Source: Firmicutes bacterium UBA1047 (GTDB lineage Bacteria; Bacillota; Clostridia; Tissierellales; Sedimentibacteraceae). Taken from it: DNA of 12,344 nucleotides. Below are positions 7,891-12,344 of this stretch, one piece after another; position 1 is the first letter of the stretch; every line of letters begins with the position of its first letter. Below the pieces are notes generated by a model, which was not told the origin of the DNA, ran no database searches, and was given only the letters and a program-made list of their open reading frames with translations. The DNA lies in the NCBI GenBank assembly GCA_002316585.1, contig DCDU01000144.1, positions 511-12,854 of the forward strand, given 5' to 3'. A program made the translations under genes and the position numbers.

Positions 7891-8952
7891 TTATCGTTTG
7901 TTTTTTTCCTTGATAATTTTTCTGGCATTTTTCATTCCGCCAACATCCTTAAACATCCGTTTAAGTTTTTCGGCTTCTATTTGTTTTGAATTCAATCCGT
8001 CATATTTTGCTTCTTTTTTTAGCTTAAAATAACTTTCAAGTCTCTCTTCGGATAAAATTCCGTCTTCCACAGCTCTCTTAACAGCGCATCCCGGCTCCTT
8101 TGTATGAGTGCAGTCGCTGAATTTGCACATTTGTGACAATTCATCAATATCCGCAAAAGCTTTTGAAAAATCAGCACTTTCAATTCCAAGTTCTCTCATT
8201 CCCGGAGTATCGATTACAATACCGCCCTCGGGGAGAAGAATCAATTCCCGTTTTGTTGTTGTGTGTTTGCCCCTGTCATCATTTCTTATTTCTTTTGTTT
8301 CAAAGATATCTTCACCCATAAGCTTATTGATGAGAGTGGTTTTCCCGACACCGGAAGAACCTATGAAGGCTACCGTCTGGCCATAATTAATATATTTTTT
8401 AATATTTTCGTAATCATCCTTAAGGCTTGAAGTAATTATTATTTCAAGTCCTAATGCAACATCATCAAGGTCATTCATCATATCATCAATATTTTCGCAA
8501 AGGTCCGATTTTGTAAGCACTACAACGGGAACTGCTCCGCTGTCCCATCCGATGGATATGTAACGCTCCAATCTTCTTAAATTAAAATCCCTGTTAAGAG
8601 ACATGCAAATGAATACCTTATCTATATTTGCGGCAACTACCTGATCGTCGTTTGATGTTCCCGCAGCCTTTCTGATAAATGCGCTTTTTCTTGTTAAGAT
8701 ATGGTGGATAATCGCGTTTCCGCCATTTTCATCCATCATGACAAAATCACCGACTGCAGGGTAATCTGAAATATTAGCTGCGTTATATCTTAATTTTCCT
8801 GAAATTTGCGCTTTAAATTCACCATTTTCCGTTACAGCTTTGTATATTCCTTTGTCTTGAGAAATAATTCTCCCTAGGCTGAAGCTGTGCAATTTTGACT
8901 CATTGACAAACCTGTCGCTGAGTCCATAATCCTTCATGTTAATTTTACTCAA
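7891..8952 (-). CDS. rsgA: Ribosome small subunit-dependent GTPase A
   Basis: This 353-residue circularly permuted GTPase acts in late 30S ribosomal subunit maturation. An OB-fold-like N-terminus (about 25-90) precedes the G domain, in which G4 TKSD (147-150) comes before the P-loop GSSGVGKT (198-205), then switch I RGKHTTT (227-233) and G3 DTPG (248-251). A C-terminal zinc site follows with C276, C281, H283 and C289. All key residues are present. The start is a TTG at 8952-8950, chosen because AGGAGG (8963-8958) lies five bases upstream; the first ATG is five codons further in and poorly spaced. The leader is about 130 bases and contains an upstream ORF and hairpin. It converges on the degV-like gene. 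Confidence 0.95.
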   Translation of the reverse strand: MSKINMKDYGLSDRFVNESKLHSFSLGRIISQDKGIYKAVTENGEFKAQISGKLRYNAANISDYPAVGDFVMMDENGGNAIIHHILTRKSAFIRKAAGTSNDDQVVAANIDKVFICMSLNRDFNLRRLERYISIGWDSGAVPVVVLTKSDLCENIDDMMNDLDDVALGLEIIITSSLKDDYENIKKYINYGQTVAFIGSSGVGKTTLINKLMGEDIFETKEIRNDDRGKHTTTKRELILLPEGGIVIDTPGMRELGIESADFSKAFADIDELSQMCKFSDCTHTKEPGCAVKRAVEDGILSEERLESYFKLKKEAKYDGLNSKQIEAEKLKRMFKDVGGMKNARKIIKEKNKR

Positions 8953-8974
8953 TGTATCCTCCTGTTAATTATAA

Positions 8975-9028
8975 TTACCGGAGGCTTACCTCCGACGGTG
9001 ATGATAAAGTTTCAATAAAACAAATCAT
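8975..9028 (-). CDS. Putative 17-codon leader ORF (uORF) of rsgA
   Basis: On the minus strand, AAAGGAG (9044-9038) is followed nine bases later by ATG and 17 codons, MICFIETLSSPSEVSLR, ending in TAA 12 bases before the rsgA SD. The final codons form a GC-rich hairpin (8979-8994). The position inside the predicted rsgA leader, with its own SD, suggests a leader peptide or translational coupling device rather than a stable protein. I do not recognise the peptide. A chance ORF of this length is possible; the good SD is the main support. Confidence 0.4.
   Translation of the reverse strand: MICFIETLSSPSEVSLR
8979..8994 (-). promoter_or_regulatory. Leader hairpin upstream of rsgA
   Basis: CGGAGG and CCTCCG form a perfect 6-bp stem with a 4-base loop, overlapping the end of the leader ORF. 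On the rsgA mRNA the distal arm (CCTCC) could instead pair with the GGAGG of the rsgA ribosome binding site about 17 bases downstream. Two exclusive structures are therefore possible. No T-run follows, so it is not a terminator. The hairpin is visible; the regulatory role is inference. Confidence 0.5.
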
Positions 9029-9087
9029 AATACAACACTCCTTTCGGATAAAATTTAAGCAAATAATAAGGTTTTGCCAATAAAATA

Positions 9088-9110
9088 ATTTTACAATAAT
9101 TGTGTAAAAT
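9088..9110. promoter_or_regulatory. Inverted repeat overlapping the rsgA -10 (candidate operator)
   Basis: ATTTTACA (9088-9095) and TGTAAAAT (9103-9110) are a perfect 8-bp inverted repeat with a 7-base spacer. It covers the -10 box and most of the promoter spacer, where a dimeric repressor would block RNA polymerase. AT-richness makes chance palindromes common, so this is a candidate only. Confidence 0.4.
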
Positions 9111-9116
9111 AATCAA
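9088..9116 (-). promoter_or_regulatory. rsgA promoter (-35 TTGATT, 17 bp, -10 TAAAAT)
   Basis: Reading the minus strand, TTGATT (9116-9111) and TAAAAT (9093-9088) are separated by exactly 17 bases, a good sigma-A match. Transcription would start near 9081, giving a leader of about 130 bases before the rsgA TTG. Confidence 0.7.
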
Positions 9117-9134
9117 TAAAATTTATTTTTTTAA

Positions 9135-9163
9135 TTGACTATTCATACTGTTTAGAGTAATAT
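9135..9163 (+). promoter_or_regulatory. Divergent plus-strand promoter (TTGACT, 17 bp, TAATAT)
   Basis: TTGACT at 9135-9140 and TAATAT at 9158-9163 are spaced by 17 bases. It lies back-to-back with the rsgA promoter and would make a transcript from about 9170 into the 57-residue ORF, with a 5' leader of about 145 bases. A TATAAT at 9241-9246 without a clear -35 could be a second, closer promoter. Nothing else recognisable was found in the rest of the 8953-9313 gap. Confidence 0.55.
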
Positions 9164-9313
9164 CATTTACTGAAAAGGTTATAATTTATTTCTAAATTAA
9201 GGTACATACTTTTAAAAGATTATTTTAAGACGAAAGTTCTTATAATAGATTCCGATAAATGTGTAATAATAATCCTAAGATAAATAGAAAATTATAAAAG
9301 AAAGGGAGTATTT

Positions 9314-9487
9314 ATGGAAAAGAAGTTTGAAGAAATTAAAGAAGAATTTATCAATGCAAGTTTAGATGAAAAAATTAAAATATATTCTACAACTCAAGGG
9401 CTTACGGTAGAACAATTTAAAGAATTATTGGCATATTTCCCCATAAAGCATTTAGACAAACTTGAAGAAGCGGTAAACAGCTTATAA
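9314..9487 (+). CDS. Small acidic protein, 57 residues, unknown function
   Basis: An ATG with AAGGGAG at 9302-9308, five bases upstream, opens a 57-codon frame ending in TAA. The product begins MEKKFEEIKEEFINASLDEK and ends LDKLEEAVNSL. It is strongly helical in composition, with about 12 acidic and 8 lysine residues, no cysteine, no signal peptide and no membrane segment. The middle reads LTVEQFKELLAYFP, which looks like a second amphipathic helix. I do not recognise a family. The strong SD, an upstream promoter (9135-9163) and a palindrome just after the stop argue that it is a real gene. It could be a small cytoplasmic regulator or binding protein; no function can be assigned. Confidence 0.65.
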   Translation: MEKKFEEIKEEFINASLDEKIKIYSTTQGLTVEQFKELLAYFPIKHLDKLEEAVNSL

Positions 9488-9492
9488 AGGAA

Positions 9493-9546
9493 GGGGGACA
9501 CACCTCTACCCTCGGGATAGTCTTTGCGGGCGAGAGGAATGTCCCC
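9493..9546. repeat. REP-like palindrome / possible terminator after the 57-residue ORF
   Basis: GGGGACACACCTCT (9494-9507) and AGAGGAATGTCCCC (9533-9546) are inverted, matching at 12 of 14 positions, with a GC-rich centre. It begins six bases after the small ORF's stop and is far richer in GC than its surroundings. GGGGAC...GTCCCC palindromes are typical of dispersed REP-type elements mobilised by RayT-like transposases (family knowledge); no transposase is present here. It could also act as a transcript end for the small ORF, though no T-run follows. Confidence 0.6.
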
Positions 9547-9577
9547 GATTATATAGGTAAATAATGATTTATAGTGT

Positions 9578-9623
9578 ATAAAATCACCTCAAATTGGAAA
9601 TAATTTCATTGAGGTGATTTTAT
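9578..9623 (+). promoter_or_regulatory. 15-bp inverted repeat burying the RBS and start of the next gene
   Basis: ATAAAATCACCTCAA (9578-9592) pairs perfectly with TTGAGGTGATTTTAT (9609-9623) across a 16-base loop. The right arm contains the whole ribosome binding site (GAGGTGA) and the first two bases of the ATG at 9622. If both arms are transcribed, translation would be blocked until the stem opens. If transcription starts inside the left arm (a TATAAA lies at 9577-9582), the repeat would work as a DNA operator instead. Confidence 0.7.
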
Positions 9624-10524
9624 GATTAAAGATAAAAATTTAAGAAAAACTTTTGTAAAAGAAGCGCTGAAAAATAAAAATTATTTAAGCTACAGGACGG
9701 ATTTAGCACTTTTTAAGGCATTTATCAGCTTAGTGGTTTTTATATTGATTTATTTTATATATCTTGATCTTATATTGTCTTTATTGATTGCAGCTTTGGC
9801 TTTCGCCATTTTTACATTAGCTAATAAAATAAATGTGGACAGTAAAAGTGAAAAGGGCAGAGAGATTTTAATCAATAAGGTCAAAAAGAATTATTTTTCA
9901 TCAAAGATTGAGGAAATTAATCCAAATGATTTTGTAATGCTTATTAAACTTCTTTTCAAGCAAGAGGGATACAATGATATTATGAAAAAGGGAAGAGGCT
10001 TATATTTAGCGGAAAAGGAAGGCTATATAATCTGTATCAAAATATTCAAGCTTTATGACGGTATAGAAGTAGAAAAGCTTGATGTAAGAAGTTTACTGAC
10101 ATTCATGGGACACAACAATATACGAAAAGGCTATTTGGTTACTACCGGCAGTTTAAGTGAAGATGCGGAAAAGCTTCTTGAAAAGTTTAAAGATAAGTTT
10201 GAAATAACCTTATTGAATATTGATGCCTTGTATGACTTGGCTGATAAGCACAATATGCTTCCGGAGGATTCGTTTTACTATAAAAAATTATATGAAGAAA
10301 ATGGTACAATTTCAAAAAAGAATGTAAAGAATAATGTTCTGAGCGTTAAAAAATTATCTTTGTATATTCCGTCAGCAGTATTTTTCTATATGTCTTCCAT
10401 ATGGCTGCCTGAAAATAAGTTAGTTATTTATATTTCTTATTACTTTATAATATTGACGATTATTAATATCATATATTATTTAACGCACAAATATATAAAG
10501 AAAGCGAGAATATTTTTCTTTTAA
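9622..10524 (+). CDS. Membrane protein with a degenerate Mrr-like restriction-endonuclease-fold domain
   Basis: This 300-residue protein has two N-terminal membrane segments (about 30-47 and 49-67), a soluble middle domain, and two C-terminal membrane segments (about 246-262 and 267-287). The middle (about 99-207) follows the Mrr_cat pattern: NPNDFVMLIKLLFKQEGY (expected helix), a strand pair, IICIKIF, then RKGYLVTTGSLSEDAEKLL and LLNIDALYDLA. The Mrr motif normally reads GGxD...(Q/E)xK. Here the aspartate position is Y128 and the Q/E position is C138, with only K140 kept, so DNA cleavage is unlikely. It may be a DNA- or nucleotide-sensing or structural relative anchored in the membrane; that is inference. 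The SD is GAGGTG, five bases before the ATG, inside a strong hairpin. It is monocistronic, and no terminator is evident after it. Confidence 0.65.
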   Translation: MIKDKNLRKTFVKEALKNKNYLSYRTDLALFKAFISLVVFILIYFIYLDLILSLLIAALAFAIFTLANKINVDSKSEKGREILINKVKKNYFSSKIEEINPNDFVMLIKLLFKQEGYNDIMKKGRGLYLAEKEGYIICIKIFKLYDGIEVEKLDVRSLLTFMGHNNIRKGYLVTTGSLSEDAEKLLEKFKDKFEITLLNIDALYDLADKHNMLPEDSFYYKKLYEENGTISKKNVKNNVLSVKKLSLYIPSAVFFYMSSIWLPENKLVIYISYYFIILTIINIIYYLTHKYIKKARIFFF

Positions 10525-10561
10525 CCCTTTACTTTTGCGGAATAATGGTATACGATTAAGC

Positions 10562-10567
10562 TATAAT
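10562..10567 (+). promoter_or_regulatory. Possible -10 box for the DUF5058 operon
   Basis: A perfect TATAAT lies about 100 bases before the DUF5058 gene. The best -35-like hexamer (TTGCGG at 10535) is 21 bases away, too far for a standard promoter. An activator or another sigma factor could compensate. Its last base is also the first base of the inverted repeat below. Confidence 0.35.
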
Positions 10568-10619
10568 ATGTGATAATTTTATGACAATCCCTGTATTGCG
10601 GCAATAGATTTATCACATA
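10567..10619 (+). promoter_or_regulatory. Inverted repeat with nested hairpin in the DUF5058 leader
   Basis: TATGTGATAA (10567-10576) and TTATCACATA (10610-10619) are a perfect 10-bp inverted repeat. Between them ATTGC-G-GCAAT (10595-10605) is a second small stem. The arrangement could be a leader RNA structure or a pair of operator half-sites for a regulator of the transport operon. It does not match any riboswitch class I can name. Confidence 0.45.
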
Positions 10620-10666
10620 ACAGATGCATAAAAACACAAAACTAAAACGAAAAGGAGAAAAAATGC

Positions 10667-11386
10667 ATGGATAATATTTCATTAGTATCAAAAGCTTCAA
10701 ACAACCCTATTTTGTGGCTTCTTTGTGGAATAACTGTTGTAATCTCAGCTATTCAGGCAATATTCTACATTCGTCAGTGCAACAAAACAACAGAACAAAT
10801 AAGCCTTGACCCATCAATACCAAAAAGAGCATTCAGGGTCGGACTTATTTCTGCAATCGGTCCCGCAATGGGAGTATTTATAGTAATGGTAGGATTAATG
10901 GCATCTATCGGAGGGCCTATGTCATGGTTGCGTTTATCAATCATAGGAGCCGCGGCTACTGAATTATCTGCTGCAAATATGGGCGCAGAAGCTTGTGGAG
11001 CGGTACTTGGCTCGCAGGACTACACATTAATGTGTCTTGCGGTATCATGGTTCGGCATGGCGCTTAACGGCGCAGGTTGGTTAATTTTCACAGGTGTTGC
11101 AACGCCTTCATTAGACAGGTTAAGAAATAAAATATCCGGCGGAGATATGGCATGGCTTGTAATTTTAAGCGGAGCATGTTCCCTTGGTATTTTTGGGTAT
11201 CTGAATGCCGGAGAAATAATGAAGGGAACAGGAAATACTATTGCAGTAGTTGCGGGAGCAATTTCAATGGTAATTCTTATGAATACCGTATGCAAAAAAT
11301 CACCAAAGCTTAAAGAATACTCCTTGGGTTTTGCAATGATTATCGGAATGTTTTTTTCAGTTTTATTTGATCAAATAATAAGGTAA
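10667..11386 (+). CDS. DUF5058 family multi-pass membrane protein
   Basis: This 239-residue, highly hydrophobic protein has about six membrane segments (roughly 14-34, 57-80, 120-145, 163-181, 189-208 and 216-236). The block RAFRVGLISAIGPAMGVFIV, followed by GGPMSWLRLSIIGAAATEL and MALNGAGWLIFTG, is what I recall for DUF5058 proteins; this is recollection, not a search. The glycine- and small-residue-rich helices suggest a transporter-like role. The SD is AAGGAG nine bases upstream. A second ATG at 10663 has better spacing but opens only a three-codon frame (ATG CAT GGA TAA) overlapping this start. It forms an operon with a second membrane protein 17 bases downstream and an M20 hydrolase, suggesting uptake of an amidated or peptide substrate that is then hydrolysed (inference from context). 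Confidence 0.72.
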   Translation: MDNISLVSKASNNPILWLLCGITVVISAIQAIFYIRQCNKTTEQISLDPSIPKRAFRVGLISAIGPAMGVFIVMVGLMASIGGPMSWLRLSIIGAAATELSAANMGAEACGAVLGSQDYTLMCLAVSWFGMALNGAGWLIFTGVATPSLDRLRNKISGGDMAWLVILSGACSLGIFGYLNAGEIMKGTGNTIAVVAGAISMVILMNTVCKKSPKLKEYSLGFAMIIGMFFSVLFDQIIR

Positions 11387-11403
11387 ATAGGGAGGAATAC
11401 ATT

Positions 11404-12069
11404 ATGAGTGAAAAAGACGTATTAGAGCAATGGAAAAAAAGCAGTATCAAAATTGGATCACCAACCAATATTTTAGCAGCATTGACATCGTTTATTCCTG
11501 TTTTATGGCTATGTACCAAATATGACTGCTGGCCTCCTCTAAGTACGGTTTTGACAGCGTGGGGACTTATCGCAGCTTCATTTGGAGCATTCTATTTTGT
11601 TGAACCGATTTCATATTATGCATCTCTTGGATTATCAGGAACATATCTTAGCTTCTTATCAGGAAACATAGGCAATATGCGTGTTCCTTGCGCATCATTG
11701 GCTTTGGATGTTACTGAATCAAAACCCGGAACAATACAGGCAGAAATTGTATCTACTATGGCAATTTGCGGTTCTATTGTAACCAACTTAATTGCAACTA
11801 CCTCGGCAGTAATAATAGGAGGGGCTGTTTTATCAGTGCTTCCTGCATTTATAGTTGAAGGACTTACAAAATATGCAAGTGCGGCAATTTTTGGAGCAAC
11901 TTTTGGAAACTTTGCGACAAAGTATCCTAGTATAGCTGTCTTCGCTATTGCTATTCCGATTTTATTGAAATTATTTAGCGGTTTTTCGGCTGCAATGATT
12001 ATTATATGCACAGTATTTGGCACACTGTTAATAGCAAGAGTTATGTATAAAAAAGGCATGGTTAAATAA
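11404..12069 (+). CDS. Multi-pass membrane protein, partner of the DUF5058 protein
   Basis: This 221-residue protein has about six to seven hydrophobic segments (roughly 22-37, 45-64, 72-88, 115-150, 155-170, 173-190 and 193-213) and a short charged N-terminus (MSEKDVLEQWKKS). The loop GNIGNMRVPCASLALDVTESKPGT (about 87-110) between segments is its most distinctive region. I do not recognise a named family with confidence. It starts with GGGAGGA eight bases upstream and lies 17 bases after the DUF5058 gene. The two proteins together have about 12-13 helices, the size of a full secondary transporter, so they may form one two-subunit permease. The M20 hydrolase gene follows 51 bases later. Confidence 0.72.
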   Translation: MSEKDVLEQWKKSSIKIGSPTNILAALTSFIPVLWLCTKYDCWPPLSTVLTAWGLIAASFGAFYFVEPISYYASLGLSGTYLSFLSGNIGNMRVPCASLALDVTESKPGTIQAEIVSTMAICGSIVTNLIATTSAVIIGGAVLSVLPAFIVEGLTKYASAAIFGATFGNFATKYPSIAVFAIAIPILLKLFSGFSAAMIIICTVFGTLLIARVMYKKGMVK

Positions 12070-12120
12070 TAAAATAATGTATAGAACAAATTAATACATA
12101 AACTATAAGGGAGGTATATT

Positions 12121-12344
12121 ATGGATATGTGGAAGGAATGCAAAAATCTTCAGGATGAAATTGTAAAAAACCGCAGGGAGCTTCATCAAATTCCCGAATT
12201 AGGCGGCGGTTTGCCAAAAACTAAGAGGTATGTTGAAGATAAGCTTACAGAGCTTGGAATTACATATACAGAGAATAAAACTGACGATGGATTAATAGCT
12301 ACAATTGAAGGAAAGAAAAAAGGAAAGGTAATTGCTTTTCGTGC
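12121..12344 (+). CDS. M20 family amidohydrolase/peptidase, N-terminal part (runs off window)
   Basis: The ATG has AAGGGAGG seven bases upstream. The visible 74 residues begin MDMWKECKNLQDEIV and include NRRELHQIPELGGGLPKT (about 17-34), the N-terminal signature of M20D amidohydrolases (hippurate hydrolase, N-acyl-L-amino acid amidohydrolase). They end at GKVIAFR, where the family continues into the AxxDMDALP metal-ligand region. These metal-dependent enzymes cleave acyl groups or amide bonds from amino acids and peptides; the catalytic residues lie beyond the window. It follows two membrane proteins at 51 bases, consistent with a shared operon in which imported substrate is hydrolysed. Confidence 0.88.
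   Translation, partial: MDMWKECKNLQDEIVKNRRELHQIPELGGGLPKTKRYVEDKLTELGITYTENKTDDGLIATIEGKKKGKVIAFR

Noticed and set aside
8108..8386. Plus-strand open frames opposite rsgA
   Set aside because: rsgA is unambiguous on the minus strand with all GTPase and zinc motifs; these frames show no independent support.
10581..10607. Eight-codon ATG...TAG frame inside the inverted repeat before the DUF5058 gene
   Set aside because: There is no ribosome binding site in front of it, and it is short enough to be chance.
10663..10674. Three-codon frame ATG CAT GGA TAA overlapping the DUF5058 start
   Set aside because: It has good spacing to the AAGGAG site but is too short to mean much without conservation data.
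12077..12099. ATGTAT...ATACAT inverted repeat before the M20 gene
   Set aside because: Only six bases per arm in very AT-rich sequence, easily due to chance.
11616..12143. Minus-strand open frame of 175 codons opposite the second membrane protein gene
   Set aside because: It is the antisense shadow of a hydrophobic plus-strand gene that has a strong ribosome binding site and operon context.

Overview
The window is AT-rich and compactly coded. Shine-Dalgarno sites are strong, promoters are sigma-A-like, and it carries rsgA and a DegV-family gene. This points to a low-GC Bacillota chromosome, most likely an anaerobic Clostridia/Tissierellia-type bacterium. The taxonomic placement is inference; no rRNA or other phylogenetic marker is present.

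Region 1 (1-6135) is one tightly packed plus-strand operon whose start lies outside the window. Its genes overlap by 1-4 bases or sit 3 bases apart. It encodes the C-terminal part of a GNAT-type N-acyltransferase, a BioF2/FemAB-like GNAT protein, a cobalamin-binding radical SAM protein, a class I SAM methyltransferase, and two more cobalamin-binding radical SAM proteins. A fourth radical SAM paralogue follows (6234-6877) and is broken: its B12-binding domain is joined out of frame to its own C-terminal tail, and the catalytic core with the iron-sulfur cysteines is missing. A palindromic repeat lies just before it. Acyltransferases, several B12/radical SAM enzymes and a methyltransferase together look like a dedicated small-molecule, lipid or surface-modification pathway. 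I do not recognise the product.

Region 2 (6878-9313) is housekeeping-like. A DegV/FakB-type fatty-acid-binding protein gene converges on rsgA (30S assembly GTPase, minus strand, TTG start), with a bidirectional terminator between them. The 361-base region upstream of rsgA is rich in signals: a good rsgA promoter whose -10 and spacer lie in an 8-bp inverted repeat, a divergent promoter back-to-back with it, and an rsgA leader holding a 17-codon upstream ORF that ends in a hairpin.

Region 3 (9314-10524) holds an uncharacterised 57-residue acidic protein, a REP-like palindrome, and a membrane protein with a degenerate Mrr-type nuclease-like domain. The ribosome binding site and start of the last gene lie inside a 15-bp inverted repeat.

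Region 4 (10525-12344) is a probable transport/hydrolysis operon: a DUF5058-type membrane protein, a second multi-pass membrane protein, and the start of an M20-family amidohydrolase that runs off the window. A 10-bp inverted repeat with a nested hairpin lies in its upstream region.
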